Below are positions 1 through 8,027 of a DNA stretch of 64,000 nt, piece by piece. The notes below the pieces were generated by a model that was given only the letters and a program-made list of their open reading frames with translations, had not been told where the DNA came from and searched no databases. Location of the stretch: the NCBI RefSeq assembly GCF_900166655.1, contig NZ_FVZB01000006.1, positions 310,001-374,000 on the forward strand, in the 5' to 3' direction. The translations under genes and the position numbers were made by a program. Each line of letters starts with the position of its first letter. Position 1 is the stretch's first letter. This DNA comes from Halobacillus hunanensis (lineage in GTDB: Bacteria > Bacillota > Bacilli > Bacillales > Halobacillaceae).

Positions 1-1
1 A

Positions 2-364
2 GATTCACACCCTGATTTATCAATGGCTTATTTTTTATTAACAAAGGAATACCTTAAAATTAATAACCGAAAAAAAGGCAAGGAATTGTGTGAAAGGGGT
101 TTAGCACATAGTAAAAAAGCCAATGATTTAATCCACTTCCATTTATATACCATACTTAAAGAGCTCTATCTTTCAAAGGATGCAGAAGAAAGATCTTTAA
201 ATTACGCCATATCATTTTTACAAAAAAATGATAAGTGGATCACATTAGAAGATTTCTCAGACGAAATTGGTTCCTATTATTATGATAGGGATGAATACAA
301 GCTAGCCAGCAAATATTTCAATATTTCTATAAAAGCAAAGCACACACGTTATGGGAGGTGTTAA
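2..364 (+). CDS. Rap-like TPR response-regulator phosphatase, C-terminal part (5' end outside window)
   Basis: The frame is open to the window edge, so this is the 3' end of a longer gene; the ATG at 23 is internal. The visible 120 or so residues form helix pairs of TPR type, including a YYYDRDEYKLASKYF segment near the end that resembles the last TPR of Bacillus Rap proteins. Rap/NprR-family proteins bind response regulators or DNA and are inhibited by re-imported Phr peptides. The stop lies one base before the ATG of a short secreted-peptide gene whose ribosome site is inside this gene, which is the usual rap-phr arrangement. The N-terminal half is unseen, so Rap phosphatase, NprR-like and other TPR regulators cannot be told apart. 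Confidence 0.7.
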   Translation, partial: DSHPDLSMAYFLLTKEYLKINNRKKGKELCERGLAHSKKANDLIHFHLYTILKELYLSKDAEERSLNYAISFLQKNDKWITLEDFSDEIGSYYYDRDEYKLASKYFNISIKAKHTRYGRC

Positions 365-365
365 A

Positions 366-500
366 ATGAAGAAAAAGTTGGTAGTCACGGCATTTGCAGC
401 TGCTTTAGTAGTTAGTGTACTAAGTGGATTTGCAAACACTCAAACAGTCGAGGAAGCTCATAGAGGAGTGATCCCTGGTTCTACTGTAGAACTCAGCTAA
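366..500 (+). CDS. Phr-like secreted signalling pro-peptide (44 aa)
   Basis: This short gene follows the Rap-like stop by one base and has a GGGAGGTG ribosome site at 353-360. The product starts MKKKLVVTAFAAALVVSVLS, a basic n-region and hydrophobic core typical of a Sec signal peptide, followed by a polar tail ending AHRGVIPGSTVELS. Size, signal peptide, position and coupling match Phr pro-peptides, which are exported, trimmed to five to seven residues and re-imported by Opp. The mature peptide cannot be fixed from sequence; it should come from the last 15 residues. A strong terminator follows directly. Confidence 0.72.
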   Translation: MKKKLVVTAFAAALVVSVLSGFANTQTVEEAHRGVIPGSTVELS

Positions 501-502
501 CC

Positions 503-538
503 AAAAAGGAGCAGCCATCACTTGGCTGCTCCTTTTTC
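503..538 (+). terminator. Rho-independent terminator after the rap-phr-like pair
   Basis: Inverted repeat AAAAAGGAGCAGCCA / TGGCTGCTCCTTTTT with a four-base loop and a T run on the plus strand, three bases after the peptide stop. Confidence 0.9.
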
Positions 539-586
539 ATTCCCTTTTTACAGACTATTAATAAAGGCTTTAAAAGCCGCTTTCCC

Positions 587-704
587 TTACTTAGTCCGCT
601 TAAACACTCCTGCATGTTCCAATGCCTCAACAAATCTCATTCTGATCTCTTGTAGAATCTCTTTTCCATTCTCTTCTTTGGCTAGATTGACCAGTGAAAT
701 ATAA
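587..704 (-). pseudogene. Orphan C-terminal gene remnant (about 38 codons)
   Basis: On the minus strand a frame reads ...NGKEILQEIRMRFVEALEHAG and stops at 587-589. It has normal amphipathic protein character but no start codon or ribosome site, and its upstream end runs straight into the terminator at 706-750. It therefore looks like the tail of a deleted gene. The family was not recognised. A chance open frame cannot be excluded. Confidence 0.35.
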
Positions 705-705
705 C

Positions 706-750
706 AAAAACAGGCTGACCACCTATTGTTAAATAGTGATCAGCCTGTTT
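706..750 (-). terminator. Terminator downstream of the M6 protease gene
   Basis: Inverted repeat AAACAGGCTGA / TCAGCCTGTTT. The A-rich left flank gives a U-rich tail in the minus-strand transcript, 30 bases after the protease stop. Confidence 0.8.
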
Positions 751-779
751 ATGATTAACAAGTTAATTTCTTCTTCTGC

Positions 780-3167
780 CTATTTATAAATAAGCACTTT
801 TCCTACAGTACCATCTTTACTTTGACCTGCAACGCGGAATTTCAACCCATACTCAGGAACATTACGTCCCGCATCAACTAGCCCTTCGTTCAGGTAGTTT
901 TCACTATCATCAAATAATGGGATGCGCTTCGTATGGTTATCTTTCATAGTTCTTCCGAGAAGCTCGCTGTAATCAATGAACATTTTATCTTTCTTGTCTA
1001 TGGTGAACGCAGCATCGTGCACCTGGTAACGAGTAGAAGCTACCGTACCATCACTCCAATAAATTGCTTTCTGATCCGAATCGACGACACCAAGGAAGCC
1101 TTCGCCTGGGTGGAAACCTGTCCAGTTTTCCGTGTACTTGTTATCTACATACCATACAACTAAGCCTGGATCATATTCCATTAGACTGTCTCCACGGCGT
1201 AGGTTAGCAAGTCCGCGGTCGACACCGTTATGACTGCGCCATTCTAGTAAATAATAATGCTCGGACATCTTGATTCCATCTTCCTTAGTAAATCCGCTTA
1301 GCTCGAAACTGCTTTCACCTTCTGCATCGTCAAAAACAATTTCTTCTCCGTCAGCTGCGATACTAATATCGTCAGCATAAAAACCTGGTAGAATAGCAGC
1401 CGCATCGGTTTTATACTTAAATCCGACTTCTACTTTTTCCCCTGCAAATGCAGAAAGATCAAAGGTTACTTCTTTCCAGCCATCTGAACTACCTGTAATC
1501 CCATTGCCTAAGTTATTCCCGTGCGGATTCTCATCTGTAGTAATCGCACCTTCAATAGGTTCACCATTGACGGTTACATAAGCATAGTCCCAATTCGTTT
1601 CAATGTCATACCATGCCTGGAAGGTCAACTCGGCACTAGCAGCATTTGTAAGGTCAACCGTTCTCGTCATTGTATTTGTGAGACTATTGTCACTGCCGCT
1701 GAAGTACTCATATTGACCGCTGACAGGTTCATTAATAACTGTCTTCTTATCTGGCAACGTGACTTTTACAGCATCATTATTGGTACCTTTTGTAACACCT
1801 TCATCCAAAAGTACTTCAAAACCTTGTTCTGTCACTTCGCTCATACTGATCTCGGAACCGGTCAGCCAGTTTCCACCGGCAGTTCCTTGAAGCATTTCTT
1901 TCGCATATGGACTGAAACCTGTTGGCATCGTTCCAGGAATATCTCCTGCCCAGCTTCCACTTGCCATAATAGACCAGTAGGCTACGGGTTCACCGGCTCC
2001 AGAGTACTGGGTATCGTACTCATCTGGAAGACCTAGATCATGTCCGAATTCGTGCGCCATAACACCGACGGCTCCATCTTCCGGCTCAATAGTATAATCG
2101 TAAGCGGCCATTTGTCCGTCCCAGTAATCAACTGTCGCTTCTGTTCCTTTAATCGCAGTAGGTTGTGCAAGATTCCAACGGTGTGACCAAATTGCATCTG
2201 CCCCTAATGAACCGCCGCCAGCTTCCTCACCTACACCAGAATGAATTACCATAAGGTGGTCGACTAAACCATCCGGCTCTAAAAAGTTTCCATCTCCATC
2301 CAGATCATAGCGATCCCATTCATCAAAATTGCTTAAATTAACATTAGGATCCTCTGCAGCAGCATTCAATGCTTCTTTAACTAGACCACGTGCATTGACA
2401 TCACTTCCATCAGGAGCTGGATCGTTTGCACCGTAATAAGCTGCTGGGTGCTCAGCCTGGTACCATCCTGCTACTGTTCCTTCAACGGAATAACTGCCGC
2501 CAGATTGTTTTTCATAGTATTGTTTCATAGATACATAGGTTTTGCCGTCTGGGCCGATCCAGCCGCCATCACCAAACAGCATATCTTCATAATGTGCTTT
2601 TGAATAGGCATTTTCACCTTCATAATACATATCTGTTTCACTTTCTGACATAGAATTATGCTGCTTGTCCGGATATTCAATTAGCAATACTAGGACATTA
2701 TCTGTACGTGTTTCGCCATTCCAGGCTTCCTTTTCAACAGACTGTAATTTGTTTTTCTTAGCTTGTCCTAATTTGTTTCCTTTTCCGTTTGTCATACTGT
2801 TGTTTTTAGCATCATCTGTTAACTTGGCTTGTTTTTCTGCCTTCTCTTTAGCCATTTTTCCCTTATCTTCTGCTTTGGCTTTGTTAGACGCAGCTTCTGA
2901 TTTTGCTTCTAAGTATTTATTCAGAACTTGCTTTGCCTCTTCTGGCGTGGCATTTTTCGAGATCTTCCCGCTTTCCTTTAACATCTCGATTAATCGTTCA
3001 TCGTTCGCGATCGCTACATCAAAAGGTGCTCCCCCTTTTTCATGAGCGTGTGTCTTATGTACATCGGACTGAACTGTGCCTGGATTAGCTAATACACTAG
3101 AACTGAATGGGGCTAATGCTAGAGTAAGAGCCAAGGCTGAGGTAACAATTCTACTATTCTTCTTCAA
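780..3167 (-). CDS. inhA: Immune inhibitor A-type secreted M6 metalloprotease
   Basis: This 795-residue secreted zinc protease has a Sec signal peptide (about residues 1-28, ending VLANPG). A lysine/alanine-rich propeptide covers roughly 80-145. The peptidase domain carries the zincin motif HEFGHDLGLPDEYD near residues 372-385, with a DLDGDGNFLEPDG calcium-type loop near 288-300. A beta-rich MAM/lectin-like region with the VDLTNAASAELTFQAWYDIE segment follows, as in Bacillus InhA. InhA proteases degrade antibacterial peptides and host proteins; here a general extracellular protease is equally likely. The start is supported by AAAGGAG six bases upstream. The length matches the family. Confidence 0.93.
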   Translation of the reverse strand: MKKNSRIVTSALALTLALAPFSSSVLANPGTVQSDVHKTHAHEKGGAPFDVAIANDERLIEMLKESGKISKNATPEEAKQVLNKYLEAKSEAASNKAKAEDKGKMAKEKAEKQAKLTDDAKNNSMTNGKGNKLGQAKKNKLQSVEKEAWNGETRTDNVLVLLIEYPDKQHNSMSESETDMYYEGENAYSKAHYEDMLFGDGGWIGPDGKTYVSMKQYYEKQSGGSYSVEGTVAGWYQAEHPAAYYGANDPAPDGSDVNARGLVKEALNAAAEDPNVNLSNFDEWDRYDLDGDGNFLEPDGLVDHLMVIHSGVGEEAGGGSLGADAIWSHRWNLAQPTAIKGTEATVDYWDGQMAAYDYTIEPEDGAVGVMAHEFGHDLGLPDEYDTQYSGAGEPVAYWSIMASGSWAGDIPGTMPTGFSPYAKEMLQGTAGGNWLTGSEISMSEVTEQGFEVLLDEGVTKGTNNDAVKVTLPDKKTVINEPVSGQYEYFSGSDNSLTNTMTRTVDLTNAASAELTFQAWYDIETNWDYAYVTVNGEPIEGAITTDENPHGNNLGNGITGSSDGWKEVTFDLSAFAGEKVEVGFKYKTDAAAILPGFYADDISIAADGEEIVFDDAEGESSFELSGFTKEDGIKMSEHYYLLEWRSHNGVDRGLANLRRGDSLMEYDPGLVVWYVDNKYTENWTGFHPGEGFLGVVDSDQKAIYWSDGTVASTRYQVHDAAFTIDKKDKMFIDYSELLGRTMKDNHTKRIPLFDDSENYLNEGLVDAGRNVPEYGLKFRVAGQSKDGTVGKVLIYK

Positions 3168-3323
3168 AATTATTTCTCCTTTCCAGAAATATATGATAAT
3201 AAATTCCTATCTACAAATATAGGCAATTTATTCAGAATAATCAATCGTTTTAGTAGAAAAAATTTACAAATAATTAAAATTACCCACCTACCTATTTAAA
3301 GCTTTAAAGGGATTAATAGGTAT

Positions 3324-3374
3324 AAACTACCACCTCAGGTCATCCAGAAACTGGATGACCTGAGGTGGTAGTTT
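3324..3374. repeat. Dispersed palindromic repeat, copy 1
   Basis: A perfect inverted repeat with 24-base arms (3324-3347 and 3351-3374) and a 3-base AAA loop. The inner arm contains CCACCTCAGGTCATCC, shared exactly with copies at 54114 and 62708. It lies in the minus-strand intergenic region upstream of the M6 protease, beside an ordinary terminator. Confidence 0.95.
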
Positions 3375-3381
3375 TTGACAC

Positions 3382-3426
3382 AAAAAAACCTGTCAGCTGA
3401 GTGAGGCTCAGGGCTGACAGGGTTTT
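3382..3426 (-). terminator. Terminator of the sugar operon, after yesL
   Basis: Stem AACCTGTCAGC / GCTGACAGGGTT with an A run on the left, giving U-rich RNA from the minus strand. It begins three bases beyond the yesL stop. Confidence 0.8.
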
Positions 3427-3428
3427 GC

Positions 3429-4118
3429 TTACGATGTTTTATTTGATAGTTTCAAATGTAATCGATAATATGCGGAAAATGCTAAAAAGGAAACGAGCGA
3501 ACCTGTAAAGAGCGGGATGATAACCTGAAACATATAAAGGCTGATATAAAGAATGATTCCTGCACTAATAGCTACAGCTATAAACAAAAGCGGGCTTCCA
3601 ATTGTAATAAAGAAAGAATGCTTTAATAATGCTCCTAGTTTCATATGATAATGAACCGCAACAGAGAAAAAGTTTAAAGTCCATACAAATAATAGAATGC
3701 CCAAAACCAAGAACAGATTCATCAGCATGCTGTTTCGGCTGGAAAAATAATAAATATCAGCGGCTAAGACTCCCCACAAAATCACGAAGATCAATCCACT
3801 CAATAAACTCATCTTGTAATTATTTTTATAGTGACTAAAGAATGATTGAGTTGTTCCCACATCTTCTTCATTTCTAACCCATTCGCGTGCTTTCGCAAAC
3901 AAAGCGGTCGTCGCTGGGAAAAATAAAATCGGAAGCAGAACAACGAGCGGGACAGCAAGATACAGTGCCCCTGAACCGTTTTCTAAGTATAACAGGCTGA
4001 GAAGGAGGAGCCCGATAGGTAGATTAAACAGAGCCCATAATAAATTAGATAAGGAGAATCGCATAATCCACTCACTTATAGCGAAAAATCCTCCTGCTAA
4101 TCCTGAACTATTCTTCAC
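3429..4118 (-). CDS. yesL: YesL-family (DUF624) membrane protein
   Basis: This 229-residue protein has about five hydrophobic helices and an N-terminal amphipathic stretch with SEWIMRFSLSNLLWALFNLP, typical of DUF624. YesL-like proteins are found beside carbohydrate ABC transporters and polysaccharide-use genes; their biochemical role is not established. It is the last gene of the sugar operon, 39 bases after the TIM-barrel isomerase. The start is GTG at 4118, preceded by AAGGAGGAG. A terminator follows. Confidence 0.85.
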   Translation of the reverse strand: MKNSSGLAGGFFAISEWIMRFSLSNLLWALFNLPIGLLLLSLLYLENGSGALYLAVPLVVLLPILFFPATTALFAKAREWVRNEEDVGTTQSFFSHYKNNYKMSLLSGLIFVILWGVLAADIYYFSSRNSMLMNLFLVLGILLFVWTLNFFSVAVHYHMKLGALLKHSFFITIGSPLLFIAVAISAGIILYISLYMFQVIIPLFTGSLVSFLAFSAYYRLHLKLSNKTS

Positions 4119-4157
4119 TTTCGACTCCTCCTTCCTTTTCCTTAGAACATATCTAAA

Positions 4158-5126
4158 TTAGGCCCACCACATATCAGCTGGAGGCTCTTCAATATTTACT
4201 GCTTTTAAATTCTTCACGGCTTGATTAAAGCCTTCACTAATTGACATAATCGGATCTTCATGCTCAATACTGATCACATGATCATATCCATAAGTGCGAA
4301 GTGCACTAACAATATTAGACCATTCCTGGATTCCGTGTCCATAGCCAACTGAACGGAAACTCCAGGCACGTGTTTTCACTTCAGAATATGGCTGCATGTC
4401 CGTTAAGCCGTACATGTTCACATTGTCCTGATCAATGTACGTATCCTTCGCATGAAAATGGTGGATAGCTCCGGCATTTCCTAGAATTTTAATAGCTGCA
4501 ACAGGATCGATTCCTTGCCACCACAGATGACTCGGATCAAGGTTTGCCCCTATGGCATCGCTTGTAGCTTCACGCAGCTTTAACATCGTGTACGGTGTAT
4601 GAACAAGAAACCCAGCATGCAGTTCCAGTCCTACCTTGATACCATGTTCTTCGGCGAATTTTCCTTGTTCCTTCCAATACGGAATCAGCTTCTCATTCCA
4701 TTGCCATTCCCATACGTCTGAATACTCCGCGGGCCATGGAGTGACAGGCCAATTCGGGGATTTGTCTGTTTCCGTTCCACCTGGTGTGCCTGAAAACGTA
4801 TTAACAACAGGAACATCAAGTAAACTTGCTAACTTCACCGTTTTCACAAAGGAATCATGAGACTCTTGTGCAAATTGTTTATCCGGAGAAATTGGATTGC
4901 CGTGACAGCTAAATGCACTGATCGTCAATCCACGTGAGTTAACTTTGTCCAGGAATTCGACACGTTTCTGCTCACTTTCGAGCAGTTCATCCACGTTACA
5001 GTGTGCTGTACCTGGATAACCGCCTGTTCCGATTTCGACTGCTTTTAAACCAGCATTTTTTACATGATCGAGCATATCCTCAAAGGATTTATCAGAAAAA
5101 AGGACTGTGAATACGCCCAGTTTCAT
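4158..5126 (-). CDS. Sugar phosphate isomerase/epimerase-type TIM barrel (AP endonuclease 2 superfamily)
   Basis: The 322-residue protein has the xylose isomerase-like TIM-barrel pattern. Metal-ligand candidates are the Glu of VGLELHAGF, the Asp/His of NLDPSHLWWQGIDP, the His pair in HHFHAKDTYID and the Glu of ISIEHEDP. Members epimerise or isomerise free or keto-sugars; E. coli YcjR, which acts on 3-keto sugars, belongs to this superfamily. It sits between an oxidoreductase gene and yesL, so a step on an oxidised sugar intermediate is inferred. The exact substrate is unknown. Confidence 0.85.
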   Translation of the reverse strand: MKLGVFTVLFSDKSFEDMLDHVKNAGLKAVEIGTGGYPGTAHCNVDELLESEQKRVEFLDKVNSRGLTISAFSCHGNPISPDKQFAQESHDSFVKTVKLASLLDVPVVNTFSGTPGGTETDKSPNWPVTPWPAEYSDVWEWQWNEKLIPYWKEQGKFAEEHGIKVGLELHAGFLVHTPYTMLKLREATSDAIGANLDPSHLWWQGIDPVAAIKILGNAGAIHHFHAKDTYIDQDNVNMYGLTDMQPYSEVKTRAWSFRSVGYGHGIQEWSNIVSALRTYGYDHVISIEHEDPIMSISEGFNQAVKNLKAVNIEEPPADMWWA

Positions 5127-5148
5127 ATCAATCTCCTCCCATCGAATT

Positions 5149-6189
5149 TTAAACTAGTTTAATACTCGTCCCTGTTTCACTACTTTCATAGATGGCTTCT
5201 ATTAACTGCGTCACCCGTAATGCCTGTTCTGGTTTGACGATCAGTTCGGAATTCCCGAGACAGCTATCGACAAAATTATCTGCTTGTAAAAATCCTGGAC
5301 TAAGACTTTCTTCGGGTAATTTAGCCTGGGTATTCCATACTGTTCCATATTTCGTTTGATAGAGTTCAAATGGGTACACATCCATTCCGCCATCTGCCCC
5401 TGAAATGCTCAAAGAGGTTTGGTCCTCTTTGATGTTTGCGGCCCACGAGCATTCAAATTGCATAGACATCCCATCTTCAAACATGATGTAACTCGAAACA
5501 TGATCATCCACATTAAATGTCTTATGGTCAAAAGCGCCCCAGTCATTAACCTGACCTGGCGTTTTGCTCAACCGATTATAAGTTTTCCCAATGACTTCAA
5601 CAGGCTTCGGATCGTCGAGCAGCCATAAAGCCAGGTCAAGCAAGTGGCAGCCAAAGTCAATCAAGCTGCCGCCTCCTTGTAAATCTTTATTGGTAAATAC
5701 ACCCCAGCCTGGCACTTTACGACGACGCATTGCCTGCACACGAGTGACAAGTGGATCTCCTATTTCCCCATTAAAAATGGCTTCCTTCGCTAACTTAGCT
5801 TCAGGCATATAACGATAGTGATAAGCAATCGAAAGCAGTCGATCATTTTGGCGCGCTGCCTCAACCATAGCTTCACACTCTTTTGTAGTAATTGCCATTG
5901 GTTTTTCACACAGAACGTGAACTCCAGCGTTTAATGCAGCTACAGTAATTTCGGAATGAAATTTATTTGGAGTACAAATTGTCACTGCATCAACCACTTC
6001 AAATAGTTGCTGGTAATGTTCAAAAACATGAGGAATGTCAAACATTTCCGCCACGGATTTAGCACGTTCGTTGTTTACATCCTGGACAGCTGTCAGCTCT
6101 ACTTTCTCTTTCATCCCCGCAAATGCCGGAATATGTCGCTGTTGGGCGATGCCGCCGACACCGATAATTCCCATCTTCAATTTATTCAT
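5149..6189 (-). CDS. Gfo/Idh/MocA-family NAD(P)-dependent sugar oxidoreductase (first copy)
   Basis: 346 residues. The N-terminal Rossmann fold has the dinucleotide motif GVGGIAQQRHIP at residues 10-21, followed by the family signature CEKPMA near residue 94. The C-terminal alpha/beta sheet domain carries GGGSLIDFGCHLLDLALWLL with the catalytic-region Asp/His. Enzymes of this family oxidise or reduce hydroxyls of sugars and inositols. It is separated by 6 bases from the second family member upstream, implying co-translation. Paired Gfo/Idh/MocA genes with an isomerase and ThuA fit a 3-keto-sugar route; substrate unknown. Confidence 0.88.
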   Translation of the reverse strand: MNKLKMGIIGVGGIAQQRHIPAFAGMKEKVELTAVQDVNNERAKSVAEMFDIPHVFEHYQQLFEVVDAVTICTPNKFHSEITVAALNAGVHVLCEKPMAITTKECEAMVEAARQNDRLLSIAYHYRYMPEAKLAKEAIFNGEIGDPLVTRVQAMRRRKVPGWGVFTNKDLQGGGSLIDFGCHLLDLALWLLDDPKPVEVIGKTYNRLSKTPGQVNDWGAFDHKTFNVDDHVSSYIMFEDGMSMQFECSWAANIKEDQTSLSISGADGGMDVYPFELYQTKYGTVWNTQAKLPEESLSPGFLQADNFVDSCLGNSELIVKPEQALRVTQLIEAIYESSETGTSIKLV

Positions 6190-6195
6190 TCTAAA

Positions 6196-7227
6196 TCACT
6201 TCTCTAACTTTGAAATTTTACGTGTCTCCCCTGATTGCAGTGCTCCTAAAATAATTTCAAGCGAACGTTTTCCTTCATAGCCATCGATCAGAGGGGTTGT
6301 GTCCTCGATAATACTTTCAACAAAGTGATCTATCACATGTGTGTTCGTTTGCCCGCCATCCTCATTTGATTGAATTTGGCCGAGCTCATACTTTACAATT
6401 TCTCCGGTCGCGTACTGAGAAATAAGCGAGTACTGAGGGTCATCTTCTAAACGTAATGTAGCTTTCTCACCATATATAATAGTAGAGTTGTCTTCTTCAG
6501 GTCTATAAGCCCAGCTTGCTGTTAAGGTACCGACAACTCCAGATTCAGAACGCAAAATACAGACCGCGTTATCATCCACCGAAATTCCCTCTTTGGCGTT
6601 ATTTTCAATAAATCCTGCTACATCAATGAATTCTTCCCCTAGTAAATAGCGTAATAAATCCGCTTTATGTACACCAAGATCCCCCATAGCTCCAATAAAC
6701 GCCTGGTCTTTTTTAAAGAACCAGCTGTCTGTTCCATCGGCGCTCCATCCTTCAGGTCCTCCATGGCCAAATGTCGTACGGAAACTGTACACTTTTCCAA
6801 TCTCTCCAGCTTCAATCAGCTGGCGGGCCTTTTGATGGGAAGCTACGAACCTTTGATTATGGGCAATCATCAATTTTTTGCCGGTACGCGCTGCTGTGTT
6901 AATCATTTCTTCTGCTTCTTCAGACGACGTTGCCATTGGTTTTTCGCATAAAACATGAGCTCCTGCATTTAACGAGGCAATGGAAACAGGGGCATGCAAA
7001 TAGTTTGGCAGGCAAACACTTACAGCATCTACGTTTTCTTTTGCTAAAAGATCTTCATAATCTGTATAGGAGCGAGCCCCGAAAGCTTCAGCTGTAACCA
7101 TAGCACGCTCTTCTACAATGTCACAAACGGCCATGATATCTACTTGTTCATTCGCTTCATACTCCATCAAATGACGGTTTTGTGCAATACTTCCACACCC
7201 GATAATCGCTACTTTCAATTTAGCCAA
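6196..7227 (-). CDS. Gfo/Idh/MocA-family NAD(P)-dependent sugar oxidoreductase (second copy)
   Basis: The 343-residue protein has the Rossmann motif GCGSIAQNRHL at residues 10-20 and the CEKPMA signature near residue 94. The C-terminal domain includes GAMGDLGVHKADLLRYLLG, where Asp/His/Lys form the usual active-site region. It is a diverged paralogue of the gene 6 bases downstream. Two related dehydrogenases in one operon suggest either sequential oxidation and reduction at one carbon or two related substrates; sequence alone does not decide. Confidence 0.88.
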   Translation of the reverse strand: MAKLKVAIIGCGSIAQNRHLMEYEANEQVDIMAVCDIVEERAMVTAEAFGARSYTDYEDLLAKENVDAVSVCLPNYLHAPVSIASLNAGAHVLCEKPMATSSEEAEEMINTAARTGKKLMIAHNQRFVASHQKARQLIEAGEIGKVYSFRTTFGHGGPEGWSADGTDSWFFKKDQAFIGAMGDLGVHKADLLRYLLGEEFIDVAGFIENNAKEGISVDDNAVCILRSESGVVGTLTASWAYRPEEDNSTIIYGEKATLRLEDDPQYSLISQYATGEIVKYELGQIQSNEDGGQTNTHVIDHFVESIIEDTTPLIDGYEGKRSLEIILGALQSGETRKISKLEK

Positions 7228-7239
7228 CTCAATCTCCCC

Positions 7240-7959
7240 CTACTTTTCAGAAATATTTTCTAAAGGCTGTGAGTTTCCATATACGTTCTTCGGTGTTCCC
7301 CCATTATCAGCCCACTTCACTCCATTACGAATCACTTGCTGAACTTCTTTATTGTAGTAAGTTGGGTACGTCTCATGTCCAGGGCGAAAGTAGAATATTT
7401 TACCCCGGCCGCGTTTAAAGGTAGCTCCGCTTCGGAATACTTCTCCGCCTTCAAACCAGCTGACAAATATAAGTTCTTCAGGTGTCGGAATATCAAAATG
7501 TTCCCCGTACATTTCCTCTTTTTCAATTTCGATATATTCCCCAAGACCTTCTGTGATCGGATGTGTCGGATCTACTACCCACATACGTTCACGGTCGTCC
7601 GCCTCACGCCATTTCAAATCACACGAAGTCCCCATCAATTTCTTGAAGACTTTGGAAAAGTGAGCAGAATGTAAAACAACTAATCCCATTCCGTCTAAAA
7701 CGCGCTGTTTCACTTTCTCAGCAATTTCATCCTGCACTTCATCATGTGCTTTATGCCCCCACCATACAAGTACATCCGTATTTTCAAGTACTTCATCTGT
7801 TAAACCGTGCTCTTCTTCATCAAGGGTAGCTGTTTTTATATCGTGACCATCCCCTTTAAGAAATTCAGCAATTGCAGAGTGAATTCCTTCTGGATAAATG
7901 TCTGTTACAACTTGGTTTTCTTTTTCATGACGAAACTCATTCCACACTGTAATGTTCAT
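7240..7959 (-). CDS. thuA: ThuA-domain protein (trehalose-utilisation type)
   Basis: A 239-residue protein covered by the ThuA / glutamine amidotransferase-like fold: [26 protein letters not shown] and [20 protein letters not shown] are recognisable. ThuA proteins act in disaccharide breakdown through 3-keto intermediates in rhizobia, though their chemistry was long unclear. Placement between the LacI regulator and the two oxidoreductases supports that role here. It is followed by a 12-base gap to the next gene. The symbol is by family only. Confidence 0.85.
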   Translation of the reverse strand: MNITVWNEFRHEKENQVVTDIYPEGIHSAIAEFLKGDGHDIKTATLDEEEHGLTDEVLENTDVLVWWGHKAHDEVQDEIAEKVKQRVLDGMGLVVLHSAHFSKVFKKLMGTSCDLKWREADDRERMWVVDPTHPITEGLGEYIEIEKEEMYGEHFDIPTPEELIFVSWFEGGEVFRSGATFKRGRGKIFYFRPGHETYPTYYNKEVQQVIRNGVKWADNGGTPKNVYGNSQPLENISEK

Positions 7960-8027
7960 TGTATTGGCTCCTTTTTATCAAATCATATAGTACTGATGTT
8001 ATTTTTTTTGGAGTTAGCAAAAATCTC

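Noticed and set aside
522-704. Plus-strand 60-residue open frame after the Phr-like gene
   Set aside because: It starts inside the terminator stem, has no ribosome site and overlaps the more protein-like minus-strand relic.
1521-2036. Long plus-strand frame antisense to the M6 protease
   Set aside because: A shadow of the protease codon pattern, with no start signal and no recognisable domain.
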